Source: Archivesica marissinica (Eukaryota; Mollusca; Bivalvia; Venerida; Vesicomyidae). Taken from it: DNA of 64,000 nucleotides. The first letter of the stretch is position 1; every line of letters begins with the position of its first letter. Shown piece by piece: positions 1 through 12,144 of this stretch. The notes under the pieces are model-generated. The model saw only the letters and a program-made list of their open reading frames with translations, was not told the origin of the DNA and did not search any database. Position numbers and translations under genes: made by a program. The DNA lies in NCBI GenBank assembly GCA_014843695.1, contig CM026387.1:75704013-75768012 (forward strand), in the 5' to 3' direction.

Positions 1-563
1 TTAAGTGGGGTTTTATGGCCCATTGAACATTTTTGTCCACATTTGTCTTGTCTGTGCTTCATCTTGTAACCTTTGTCGGTTTTTAAAAATAAATATATTT
101 CTGTGTTTTATCTCTCCTGAAAAGTTGTAAAAATGCAGGTTTGGCATTTCAGATGGAGAACATTGATATGGTTCTATTACATAATTATTATCTACATACG
201 ACGTTATTGCAATGACCTCATATATTCCCATGCTTGTATTACTCCACTGAAGCAACAGTGCGCAGGGATAAGCTATTTCTAGGTTTCTGCCATATTTAGT
301 CCGAAATGATGATTACGTTTGTTTTGATAGAAAGTGTACCGGTATGTACAAGTCCGCATTTGTGTTCAGTAGCTGTTGTATATTGAATGATTTGATTGGT
401 GAATTGTGATTATTAAGTTACTAGTCAACTTTACTGTAAAATGCAATGATAGATTCCCCCCAGCCTCTCTCTTAAGTCACCTTATTTATTGTACATTATA
501 GATCATATGGTTTAAAATGTTTTTGACTCCATTACTGGTTGAAAAAGTGCCAACTGCCCTAAT

Positions 564-693
564 ATTTCAGTTACGCCTGCAGTTAATTATTCCCTGGTGC
601 ATAGCAGGAGGCGACATAATGTTTCAGTTAAGCCTGCAGTTAATTATTCCCTGGTGCATAGCAGGAGGCGACATAATGTTTCAGTTAAGCCTG
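564..693. repeat. 57-bp duplication, two copies
   Basis: The string cagttaattattccctggtg recurs at 580 and 637, followed by gcaggaggcgacataatg both times. Apart from this, 1-1330 holds AT-rich sequence with no supportable gene. Confidence 0.9.
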
Positions 694-1335
694 TTAAGCC
701 AATTCCACTTGTCCGATTGACAAAATGTACAAATCGGGCATAGAATTTCCACACCCCTGTGTAAACAAATATTTGCTTGTCCGTACGATTTGCTGGCTGA
801 GGGTAAATAGGCTCCCAACATCATCAGAGCAAGCTTATCAGCTTTGTTTCATTTGAAAACAAGATTTCCATGAATGCTGTTAATTTTCAGGGTCGATAAT
901 AGATTCATCAACTCTACTAAAAAAGTTCATTATATTTTACAGTACCGATTTTGGTTTGTGAGAGGAACGTATTGGAATGGTGCTATTACATGTGTTCATA
1001 CAAAATGAGATTGTATTTCACAATTTATATGGTTACTTTAATATTTAAGTTTTATTAATAAAATTGATTAACAAAATATTTTGTTTAGTTGTATATATTG
1101 AGAATTATGTTGTTTCTTGTAAAGAACTATTGACTTCATTTTGTAACTCTTCAAAACCCGTCGACAGTTTACACTGTATATCTCAACCAATGTATTGCTT
1201 ATCTGAACTGTAAGAAAAGTCGTACACCTGAATCTTCAAAAGTATGCAATTGACGATAGTAAGTGAAGTCGTAACATAGTCCATCGGTTTTGATGGTGTG
1301 TCTAGCACAAAGGTGGTTGGGGGACATATTCACTA

Positions 1336-1905
1336 TTTTCTGGATGTTTGTTTCTTCCGTCTGTGGTTTCTGGATGTTTGTCTCTTCCGTCTGTGGTTTC
1401 TGGATGTTTGTCTCTTCCGTCTGTGGTTTCTTGATGTTTGTCTCTCCCGTCTGGTTTCTGGATGTTTGTCTCTTCCGTCTGTGGTTTCTGGATGTTTGTC
1501 TCTTCCGTCTGTGGTTTCTGGATGTTTGTCTATTCCGTCTGTGGTTTCTTGATGTTCGTCTCTCCCGTCTGTGGTTTCTGGATGTTTGTCTATTCCGTCT
1601 GTGGTTTCTTGATGTTCGTCTCTTCCGTCTGTGGTTTCTTGATGTTCGTCTCTCCCGTCTGTGGTTTCTGGATGTTTGTCTCTTCCGTCTGTGGTTTCTG
1701 GATGTTTGTCTCTTCCGTCTGTGGTTTCTGGATGTTTGTCTATTCCGTCTGTGGTTTCTTGATGTTCGTCTCTCCCGTCTGTGGTTTCTGGATGTTTGTC
1801 TATTCCGTCTGTGGTTTCTTGATGTTCGTCTCTCCCGTCTGTGGTTTCTGGATGTTTGTCTATTCCATCTGTGGTTTCTGGATGTTTGTCTCCGGATTAA
1901 TTTTG
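1336..1905. repeat. 30-bp minisatellite, about 19 copies
   Basis: The unit contains tctggatgtttgtctcttcc then gtctgtggtt. Because 30 is a multiple of 3, all three forward frames stay open and give spurious ORFs. Confidence 0.97.
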
Positions 1906-2159
1906 TGCTTTCTGGATGTCACAGTTTGATTGGATTTCAAGAATACTGAGGAAATGATCAGAAGCAAGTCAGTGTAGTTGTACTGTTGTCTTCCCATTCC
2001 GCTTGCTTGAAGGCAAACAAGTTCTGCAAACGGTCCTGCCGAATTAAAAAAAAATCCTCCAAGAAAATGATCTAATGTGAAGGATATTTGTGCATACTTC
2101 CTCATGGTCCTGGAATTGTGCGAGTATTGTAGTGCTTTGAAAATTTCAACAAAAGAACT

Positions 2160-2905
2160 GTATGGTGGTATGGCTCCTGCCTAGCACCACATGCAGTGGA
2201 ATGGAAGCTGTATGGGTGGTATGGCTCCTGCCCAGCACCACGTGCAGTGGCATGGAAGCTGTATGGTGGTATGGTTCCTGCCCAGCACCACATGCAGTGG
2301 AATGGAAGCTGTATGGTGGTATGATTCCTGCCCAGCACCACGTGCAGTGGAATGGAAGCTGTATGGTGGTATGGCTCCTGCCCAGCACCACGTGCAGTGG
2401 AATGGAAGCTGTATGGTGGTATGGCTCCTGCCCGCACACCACGTGCAGTGGCACTATGTGCAGTGGAATGGAAGCTGTATGGTGGTATGATTCCTGCCCA
2501 GCACCACATGCAGTGGAATGGAAGCTGTATGGGTGAAGCTGTATGGGTGGTTATGGCTCCTGCCCAGCACCACGTGCAGTGGCACTATGTGCAGTGGAAT
2601 GGAAGCTGTATGGTGGTATGGTTCCTGCCCAGCACCACATGCAATGGCACTACATGCAGTGGAATGGAAGCTGTATGGTGGTATGGTTCCTGCCCAGCAC
2701 CACATGCAATGGCACTACATGCAGTGGAATGGAAGCTGTATGGTGGTATGGCTCCTGCCCAGCACCACGTGCAATGGCATGGAAGCTGTATGGTGGTATG
2801 GCTCCTGCCCAGCACCACGTGCAGTGGAATGGAAGCTGTATGGTGGTATGGCTCCTGCCCAGCACCACGTGCAATGGCATGGAAGCTGTATGGTTGGCAT
2901 GGTTC
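2160..2905. repeat. 50-bp minisatellite with 18-bp inserts
   Basis: The unit contains gctgtatggtggtatggctc and ctgcccagcaccacgtgcag. Some units carry an extra short block (ggcactatgtgcagt). Open frames on both strands here are by-products of the repeat. Confidence 0.95.
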
Positions 2906-2934
2906 AGCAGGTTCAATTCCTGGGTTGTGTGTGA

Positions 2935-3541
2935 CTGTATATCGATTATACTTGGCATGCTTAAACATCCATAAATTAACTTGAATATCCCACTGAATGT
3001 AGATCAACATTTTATTGTGATAATTATGTTAGCAAAACATTCTGGCGTAACCAATCAAAGTGTGTGTACAATGCGGATCGTCATGGTAAAGTGGAATCTA
3101 GGCAGACTTCCGCTTAGAATCGATGTTGCAAATTTGGTTGGTTCCATTTTGCTTTGCATCGGTTGTGGATAACTGATACATAGATTACCATCTGTGCTTA
3201 CACCAACGATACTGTTTGGGTAACGAGTCCACAGCAACGGAGCATTTATCTGTAGCTTCGTTGTGCCTGTTTTTATACAAGAATAAAGCCAGTCAAGATT
3301 TTTTGCACTTTATACTAAAAATATGACATTATCACAAAGTCATACTGTTGTATTTTTAACATTATTTTGTTTTTTAAAAAAACAAGGCATATAAAACAAA
3401 CTAAAAGTTTCTAATGTACAGAAATAATATGGCATCAAAAGGGCACACAGATTATTTACTACAAGAAAATTGTACTTTCAAAATTCTTTGAGCTACGATA
3501 CATGATTGTGATAAAAAAAACAATTGATCATAGTACGTATA
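2935..3541. other. Unassigned AT-rich spacer
   Basis: I see no gene, RNA gene or repeat family here. The short ORFs have no recognisable protein features. Confidence 0.6.
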
Positions 3542-6500
3542 TTAACCCTTTCCCTCATAGAAGAACTCTTGACGCCATTACCAATATGACATATATTCAC
3601 AATGTAGTAGCCAAACCAATGTTCATAATAAAGGCCAGAATCTCATGTAGTCCCAGTAATATCTATGGAGGTGGGATAGATATGGAGACTACTTATCCAC
3701 TGCATGATAGCTAAATGGTTGTCGTTTGCATGGAGATATAATAGTATATTAACCTAAATCTCTATGTAGTCCCAGTAATATCTATGGAGGTGGGATAGAT
3801 ATGGCGACTACTTATCCACTGCATGATAGCTAAATGGCTGTCGTTTGCATGGAGATATAATAGTATATTAATCTAAATCTCTATGAAGTCCCAGTAATAT
3901 CTATGGAGGTAGGATAGATATGGCGACTACTTATCCACTGCATGATAGCTAATGGCTGTCGTTTGTATGGAGATATAATAGTATATTAACCTAAATATCT
4001 ATGAAGTCCCAGTAATATCTATGGAGGTGGGATAGATATGGCGACTACTTATCCACTGCATGATGGCTAAATGGCTGTCGTTTGTATGGAGATATAATAG
4101 TATATTAACCTAAATCTCTATGAAGTCCCAGTAATATCTATGAAGGTGGGATATATATGGTGACTACTTATCCACTGCATGATAGCTAAATGGCTGTCGT
4201 TTGTATCGAGATAAAATAGTATATTAACCTAAATCTCTATGAAGTCCCAGTAATATCTATGGAGGTGGGATAGATATGGCGACTACTTATCCACTGCATG
4301 ATAGCTAAATGGCTGACGTTTGCATGGAGATATAATAGTATATTAATCTAAATCTCTATGTAGTCCCAGTAATATCTATGGAGGTGGGATAGATATGGCG
4401 ACTACTTATCCACTGCATGATAGCTAAATGGCTGCCATTTGCATGGAGATATAATAGTATATTAACCTAAATCTCTATGAAGTCCCAGTAATATCTATGG
4501 AGGTGGGATAGATATGGTGACTAGTTATCCACTGCATGATAGCTAAATGGCTGTCGTTTGCATGGAGGTATAATAGTATATTAATCTAAATCTCTGGCGA
4601 CTACTTATTCACTGCATGATGGCTAAATGGCTGTCGTTTGTATGGAGATATAATATTATATTAATCTAAATCTCTATGAAGTGCCAGTAATATCTATGGA
4701 GGTGGGATAGATATGGCGACTACTTATCCACTGCATGATAGCTAAATGGCTGTCATTTGCATGGAGATATAATAGTATATTAATCTAAATCTCTATGAAG
4801 TCCCAGTAATATCTATGGAGGTGGGATAGATATGGCAACTACTTATCCACTGCATGATAGCTAAATGGCTGTCGTTTGCATGGAGGTATAATAGTATATT
4901 AATCTAAATCTCTGGCGACTACTTATTCACTGCATGATGGCTAAATGGCTGTCGTTTGCATGGAGATATAATAGTATATTAATCTAAATCTCTATGAAGT
5001 CCCAGTAATATCTATGGAGGTGGGATAGATATGGCAACTACTTATCCACTGCATGATAGCTAAATGGCTGTCGTTTGCATGGAGGTATAATAGTATATTA
5101 ATCTAAATCTCTATGAAGTCCCAGTATTATGAGTGGGATAGTGGCAACTACTTATCCACTGCATGATGGCTAAATGGCTGTTGTTTGCATGGAGATATAA
5201 TAGTATATTAATCTAAATCTCTGGCAACTACTTATCCACTGCATGATGGCTAAATGGCTGTCGTTTGCATGGAGATATAATAGTATATTAACCTAAATCT
5301 CTATGAAGTCCCAGTAATATCTATGGAGGTGGGATAGATATGGCAACTACTTATCCACTGCATGATGGCTAAATGGCTGTCGTTTGCATGGAGATATAAT
5401 AGTATATTAACCTAAATCTCTATGAAGTCCCAGTAATATCTATGGAGGTGGGATAGATATGGCAACTACTTATCCACTGCATGATAGCTAAATGGCTGTC
5501 GTTTGCATGGAGATATAATAGTATATTAATCTAAATCTCTGGCGACTACTTATTCACTGCATGATGGCTAAATGGCTGTCGTTTGCATGGAGATATAATA
5601 GTATATTAATCTAAATCTCTATGAAGTCCCAGTAATATCTATGGAGGTGGGATAGATATGGCAACTACTTATCCACTGCATGATGGCTAAATGGCTGTCG
5701 TTTGCATGGAGATATAATAGTATATTAACCTAAATCTCTGGCGACTACTTATTCACTGCATGATGGCTAAATGGCTGTCGTTTGTATGGAGATATAATAG
5801 TATATTAACCTAAATATCTATGAAGTCCCAGTAATATCTATGGAGGTGGGATAGATATGGCGACTACTTATCCACTGCATGATAGCTAAATGGCTGTCGT
5901 TTGTATGGAGATATAATAGTATATTAACCTAAATCTCTATGAAGTCCCAGTAATATCTATGGAGGTGGGATATATATGGTGACTACTTATCCACTGCATG
6001 ATAGCTAAATGGCTGTCGTTTGTATGGAGATATAATAGTATATTAACCTAAATCTCTATGAGTCCCAGTAATATCTATGGAGGTGGGATAGATATGGCGA
6101 CTACTTATCCACTGCATGATAGCTAAATGGCTGTCGTTTGCATGGAGATATAATAGTATATTAATCTAAATCTCTATGTAGTCCCAGTAATATCTATGGA
6201 GGTGGGATAGATATGGCGACTACTTATCCACTGCATGATAGCTAAATGGCTGTCATTTGCATGGAGATATAATAGTATATTAACCTAAATCTCTATGAAG
6301 TCCCAGTAATATCTATGGAGGTGGGATAGATATGGTGACTACTTATCCACTGCATGATAGCTAAATGGCTGTCGTTTGCATGGAGGTATAATAGTATATT
6401 AATCTAAATCTCTGGCGACTACTTATTCACTGCATGATGGCTAAATGGCTGTCGTTTGTATGGAGATATAATATTATATTAATCTAAATCTCTATGAAGT

Positions 6501-8361
6501 GCCAGTAATATCTATGGAGGTGGGATAGATATGGCGACTACTTATCCACTGCATGATAGCTAAATGGCTGTCATTTGCATGGAGATATAATAGTATATTA
6601 ATCTAAATCTCTATGAAGTCCCAGTAATATCTATGGAGGTGGGATAGATATGGCAACTACTTATCCACTGCATGATAGCTAAATGGCTGTCGTTTGCATG
6701 GAGGTATAATAGTATATTAATCTAAATCTCTGGCGACTACTTATTCACTGCATGATGGCTAAATGGCTGTCGTTTGCATGGAGATATAATAGTATATTAA
6801 TCTAAATCTCTATGAAGTCCCAGTAATATCTATGGAGGTGGGATAGATATGGCAACTACTTATCCACTGCATGATAGCTAAATGGCTGTCGTTTGCATGG
6901 AGGTATAATAGTATATTAATCTAAATCTCTGGCGACTACTTATTCACTGCATGATGGCTAAATGGCTGTCGTTTGCATGGAGATATAATAGTATATTAAT
7001 CTAAATCTCTATGAAGTCCCAGTAATATCTATGGCGGTGGGATAGATATGGCAACTACTTATCCACTGCATGATGGCTAAATGGCTGTCGTTTGCATGGA
7101 GATATAATAGTATATTAACCTAAATCTCTATGAAGTCCCAGTAATATCTATGGAGGTGGGATAGATATGGCAACTACTTATCCACTGCATGATGGCTAAA
7201 TGGCTGTCGTTTGCATGGAGATATAATAGTATATTAACCTAAATCTCTGGCGACTACTTATTCACTGCATGATGGCTAAATGGCTGTCGTTTGCATGGAG
7301 ATATAATAGTATATTAATCTAAATCTCTATGAAGTCCCAGTAATATCTATGGAGGTGGGATAGATATGGCAACTACTTATCCACTGCATGATGGCTAAAT
7401 GGCTGTCGTTTGCATGGAGATATAATAGTATATTAACCTAAATCTCTATGTAGTCCCAGTAATATCTATGGAGGTGGGATAGATATGGCGACTACTTATC
7501 CACTGCATGATAGCTAATGGCTGTCGTTTGCATGGAGATATAATAGTATATTAACCTAAATCTCTATGAAGTCCCAGTAATATCTATGGAGGTGGGATAG
7601 ATATGGCGACTACTTATCCACTGCATGATAGATAATGGCTGTCGTTTGCATGGAGATATAATAGTATATTAACCTAAATCTCTATGAAGTCCCAGTAATA
7701 TCTATGGAGGTGGGATAGATATGGCAACTACTTATCCACTGCATGATAGCTAAATGGCTGTCGTTTGCATGGAGGTATAATAGTATATTAATCTAAATCT
7801 CTGGCGACTACTTATTCACTGCATGATGGCTAAATGGCTGTCGTTTGCATGGAGATATAATAGTATATTAATCTAAATCTCTATGAAGTCCCAGTAATAT
7901 CTATGGAGGTGGGATAGATATGGCAACTACTTATCCACTGCATGATGGCTAAATGGCTGTCGTTTGCATGGAGATATAATAGTATATTAACCTAAATCTC
8001 TGGCGACTACTTATTCACTGCATGATGGCTAAATGGCTGTCGTTTGCATGGAGATATAATAGTATATTAATCTAAATCTCTATGAAGTCCCAGTAATATC
8101 TATGGAGGTGGGATAGATATGGCAACTACTTATCCACTGCATGATGGCTAAATGGCTGTCGTTTGCATGGAGATATAATAGTATATTAACCAAATCTCTG
8201 GCGACTACTTATTCACTGCATGATGGCTAAATGGCTGTCGTTTGCATGGAGATATAATATTATATTAACCTAAATCTCTATGAAGGAAAGGGTTAAATGG
8301 CTATCGTTTGCATGGAGATATAATAGTATATTAACCTAAATCTCTATGAAGGAAAGGGTTA
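3542..8361. repeat. 119-bp satellite (about 40 units) framed by inverted TTAACCCTTTCC ends
   Basis: The unit includes agtcccagtaatatctatgg, actacttatccactgcatga and tggagatataatagtatatt. A second unit type lacks about 42 bp (aatctctggcgactacttat) and is interspersed. The left edge reads TTAACCCTTTCCCTCATAG and the right edge CTATGAAGGAAAGGGTTA, an inverted pair, so the array sits between ends like those of a piggyBac-type MITE. Blocks about 1.8 kb apart repeat in the same order (for example around 4150 and 5970). Confidence 0.95.
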
Positions 8362-8819
8362 TTCTGTGTTGTTGGAAGTTGTGTACACAGACATGTCTTT
8401 GGTTACATGATTTGCTGGTATAATACACACAAGATAACATGACCACAGTACAACAAAGATTGCATTGTGTATACAATGCTGGTATTTGGTGTTCCTTGCG
8501 AATTAATATACTACTATTTACAGCTGCAATTTTAGATGGTGTTCAAATTGGAAGCTGGAAAATTTGTTTACAATGTACAGAAAACAGTTACTATAACAAC
8601 AAGTGATGCACGCAGAAACTTGGGACGTTTTTGGTTGCTGCAGGTAAACGTTGTGCTTAATTGCTGCAGGTAAACGTCGTGCATAAAGCTTTGCATACCA
8701 TACATCAGGTATTCTCTAATTTATACCCCCTACCTTGTTTGGGTTATCAACATGTACTAAAAGAGTATGCCACCATTACCAGGTTACCTTACATGTCGTC
8801 AGGTTGATCGGTTTGTTTA

Positions 8820-9053
8820 AAATTTATTTATTTTACAACGATTACGAAGCAAGTTGTAACAACTTATATTAATCATTCTCGTTGGCGCGGCGTAAATGTG
8901 GTCACGCGTGTGGGAGGAAACCGGAGTACCCGGAGAAAACCCACCTGTCCGATCTGGTGACCATCGTACCATCTCACATACTTACCGGTCCGAGGATCGA
9001 ACCCGGGTCGCATTGGTGAGAAGCGAGCGCGCTAACCACTGCGCTAATCGGAC
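8820..9053 (-). mobile_element. tRNA-headed SINE, family A
   Basis: On the minus strand it starts with a tRNA-like promoter: box A tagcgcagtggttagcgcgc and box B ggttcgatcc. The core is gggttttctccgggtactcc, and the tail contains tgttacaacttgcttcg then ttttacaa-type sequence. Other copies: 9054-9148 (partial), 11117-11358, 22782-22945, 33221-33366, 40090-40325 and 48171-48338. Confidence 0.88.
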
Positions 9054-9148
9054 AGTGTGGGAGGAAACAGGAGTACTCGGAGAAATCCGATCTGACGACC
9101 ACATACTTCCCGGTCCGATGCATGCTAACCACTGTGCTAATCGGACAG
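9054..9148 (-). mobile_element. SINE family A, partial second copy
   Basis: Shortened core (gtgggaggaaacaggagtac) and tRNA-like head (gctaatcggacagcc) immediately after the previous copy. Confidence 0.8.
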
Positions 9149-9297
9149 CCAATCGGTTTGTTTGTGCCACTATATTCATATGACCTCAAAGTGTGACCTT
9201 GACCTTCAATCTATTGTGCTAATCGGACAGCCAATCGGTTTGTTTGTGCCACTATATTCATATGACCTCAAAGTGTGACCTTGACCGTCAATCTATT
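9133..9297. repeat. 82-bp duplication spanning the SINE head and its flank
   Basis: gtgctaatcggacagccaat followed by tgacctcaaagtgtgacctt occurs twice in tandem. The duplicated block starts inside the SINE head and takes in single-copy flank. Confidence 0.9.
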
Positions 9298-9738
9298 GAC
9301 CTGAATCGGAGGTTGTAAACCGTTTTCTCAAATCTCAAGTGATATCTGATTGGTTGTGTCTGAGATTTGCCCTTGACCCAGTCAATCAGAAAGCTCGAGA
9401 TTGGAGAAACAGAATTCTATAACCTCGACGCCAGGTCCTATCGGTCCCTGAAACCGTTTGAACGATAGCGTACTAAACAAAATAAACGTCCAGTGCAAGC
9501 AGCATACATAACAGGGCCATGGAACTGCAGGATATCTAAGTAAATTGAAGTTGCTAATGATTATCAGTGAAATTGAGGTCACAGGTTCGAAATCTACTAC
9601 CATATCTAGCAGTAATATAAATCATGATTTGAGTCGATCTACAACTTTACTGCATCATCGCGAAATATTTATGTTTACTCTGTATATTTAGTATAACGAT
9701 ATTCTTGTTGACAAACGTTTTGATTGAGATATACAAGT

Positions 9739-9810
9739 ATAGTAGGCTACGCATATAGTAGGCTACGCATATAGTAGGCTACGCATATAGTAGGCTACAA
9801 GTGTAGTAGG
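9739..9810. repeat. 16-bp tandem repeat
   Basis: The unit agtaggctacgcatat is repeated about four times. The rest of 9300-10316 has no supportable gene. Confidence 0.9.
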
Positions 9811-10316
9811 CATTAAACTTATAATCCCGATAACCACCCTCAAAAATATAATGCATAACGGGAATGAAATTCTAATAAATAGAAATACACAGAACATACC
9901 CGTGACATGATGTTAAAGGAAATGTTAAAAAAACATGTCCAAACATCTGACACTTAAAAATGGTAATTCCCGTGTTTCACTCCAAAACAAAGCCACCGAC
10001 AGTAAAAGTTTATAAAAAATTGGAAGCATTTAAAATCGGACTAGATAGCCTATTTGAACACTCCGGTATTATAGAGAATTAGAACATTGTAGTTTTACAA
10101 ACAACTATACTTTATAGTGTCTTTAATCAAACCAAATGTCTCCCACCTGCTGCATTCATTTGAATGGTTCCCAAATACTCTTGTTTGAAGGGTTCCCAAA
10201 ATCGTTTCTCACATTTCATAGTGCTGGATGATAAAGTAATAGACTGGCTGTTATTAATCAATTGATGACAGCCAAACATCTCATAGCTTCAAAGCTCATA
10301 TAAACAAAAATAGAAA

Positions 10317-10492
10317 TACAGTCAAATCTGTGTTAGTGGGTACCTCCCTTAAGCAGCCAACCTGTATTAAGCAGCCACTTTACAAATATGTTGTTTTATT
10401 ATACATTTTACCTCTATTAAGCTGCCACCTGTGCTAAGCAGCCACTTTCTGTGATTTTCTTGGCCGCCTGCTTAAGACAGGTTTCACTGTAT
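10317..10492. mobile_element. MITE with ACAGTC...ACTGT ends and TA target (mariner-like)
   Basis: Inverted ends tacagtcaaatctgtgttag and gacaggtttcactgta are flanked by TA. The body has repeated ttaagcagccac motifs. Related copies: 22964-23145, 32440-32629 and a remnant at 14160-14295. Confidence 0.8.
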
Positions 10493-10552
10493 TTTTAGGA
10501 ACATCTGTGATATCCATTTGAAGTTTGATGAAATTGTCAACCAACAAATTAA

Positions 10553-10945
10553 TTAAAATTTCTCATCAAACCATGAACTTTGACCAAGATGGCATGCTGT
10601 CTGTGAGATCAATTTCTCATCAAACCATGAACATTTACCAAGATGGCATGCTGTCTGTGAGATCAATTTCTCATCAAACCATGAACATTTACCAAGATGG
10701 CATGCTGTCTGTGAGATCAATTTCTCATCAAACCATGAACATTTACCAAGATGGCATGCTGGCTGTGAGATCAATTTCTCATCAAACCATGAACATTTAC
10801 CAAGATGGCATGCTGGCTGTGAGATCAATTTCTCATCAAACCATGAACATTTACCAAGATGGCATGCTGGCTGTGAGAACAATTTCTCATCAAACCATGA
10901 ACATTTACCAAAATGGCATGCTGGCTGTCAGATCAATTTCTCATT
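10553..10945. repeat. 54-bp minisatellite, 7 copies
   Basis: The unit contains tttctcatcaaaccatgaac and aagatggcatgctgtctgtg. 54 is divisible by 3, so both strands show long artificial ORFs. Confidence 0.96.
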
Positions 10946-11116
10946 TCGTACAAAAATCAAGTAGCAAGACGACCCGAAAATCAATGGCTAAGAGGTAGAC
11001 AATGGATTGTACATGGATGCAGTCCCAATACTGAAAGATTTTATCATATAAAACCTGTTTCCTAAATGGTTCATTGCGATGCATCTCAAGAGTACATATA
11101 GATCAAAAGTATAAAC

Positions 11117-11358
11117 TTTATTTATTTTACAACGATTGCGAAACAAGCTGTAGCAACTTTTATTAATCACTCTCGTTGGCGAGGATGACAGCGTATTTGT
11201 GGTCATTCGTGTGGGAGGAAACCGGAGTACGCGGAGAAAACCCACCTGTCCGATCTGGCGACCACCGTACCATCTCACATACTTCCCGGTCTGAGAATCG
11301 AACCAGGGTTGCATTGGTGAGAAGCAAGCGCGCTAACCACTGCGCTAATCGGACAGCC
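11117..11358 (-). mobile_element. SINE family A
   Basis: A full copy on the minus strand with a tRNA-like head (tgcgctaatcggacagcc at its 5' end), the cggagtacgcggagaaaacc core and the tttattttacaacgattgcg tail. Confidence 0.9.
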
Positions 11359-11581
11359 ATAGATCTAACATGTGAGGATAACAAACGAGTCTCTGAATTA
11401 ACTAGTATAACTACTAGTCTCTGAATTAACTAGTATAACTACTAGTCGATGAATCAAGTACTCTTATATGAATAGCTATAAACACATGCACTCCACAACG
11501 ATAAGATGTTATCAGGTTAAAAACAGTACGCCTATTATGCCAAACTAGAGAATTATGACAACATAATACATTTGTTTGTTT

Positions 11582-11838
11582 TTAGAGTTTAAAGTCGCAC
11601 CAACAGCTTAGGTCATATGGCGACATTCCAGCTATTATTGGTGGGGGAAGACCCTGGGTGTCTCTCCGAGCATTATTTCAGGCAAGGACGGGCACCAGGG
11701 TAGAACCACCGACCATCTACAAGCCAGCTGGATAGCTTCTCACATGAGATAATTTGACACCCACAGTGGGATTCAAACCTGCAGCGGTGAGGGGCAAGTG
11801 ATTTGAAATATTTCACCACTCAGCCACGGAGGCCCCTC
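11582..11838 (-). mobile_element. SINE family D (tRNA-headed)
   Basis: The minus strand begins gaggggcctccgtggctgag then tggtga, a box A-like head. Box B is ggtttgaatccc. It ends near gtgcgactttaaactct. Related copies: 36668-36990, 42189-42515 and 63360-63603. Confidence 0.8.
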
Positions 11839-11970
11839 TCACACATACTACCACTATCTGGTTGTTAAATATGTCCACAATTGAGGGATAAACACACCTA
11901 GTACGCTGTTCTTCATTCTCACATAAATAAAACAACCATTTTGTTAAAAACTCTACGCTGTGGATCAGTT

Positions 11971-12144
11971 TTATCTATATAATCGAGCAAATTCTCGTAA
12001 AGCGTCTGAAATGGGAGTAACTTTTTCTGCGCTAGTGACTGCTTTATGGAAGTCTGTTAATTGTTTGTGTGTAACTGTTATTGCTCCTCCGGTACTCTCT
12101 GTCGGCAAGGCCTTCAATACATGCTCCAACCATACACAGAATGT
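11971..12144 (-). CDS. TNPO3: TNPO3 in-window exon 22, C-terminus and stop
   Basis: 174 nt including a TAA stop at 11971-11973. It encodes [20 protein letters not shown] then [20 protein letters not shown] and ends LREFARLYR, matching the vertebrate end (WALRDFTRLFR). The acceptor is tttactttgcag. No clear polyadenylation signal follows closely. The first minus-strand AATAAA hexamers seen downstream lie in the SINE at 11117-11165, so the 3' UTR is not defined. Confidence 0.97.
   Translation of the reverse strand, partial: TFCVWLEHVLKALPTESTGGAITVTHKQLTDFHKAVTSAEKVTPISDALREFARLYR

Noticed and set aside
13..255. 80-codon minus-strand ORF with a plausible acceptor (actgttgcttcag) near 250, possibly a terminal exon of a downstream gene
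   Set aside because: I do not recognise the translation and no further exons could be found nearby. One open stretch of this size is not enough.
1290..1949. 219-codon ORF
   Set aside because: It lies in a 30-bp tandem array, where all forward frames stay open. The translation is a ten-residue repeat with no protein features.
2102..3010. Several ORFs of 80-210 codons on both strands
   Set aside because: All come from the 50-bp array. Frames are open on both strands at once, which marks them as repeat artefacts.
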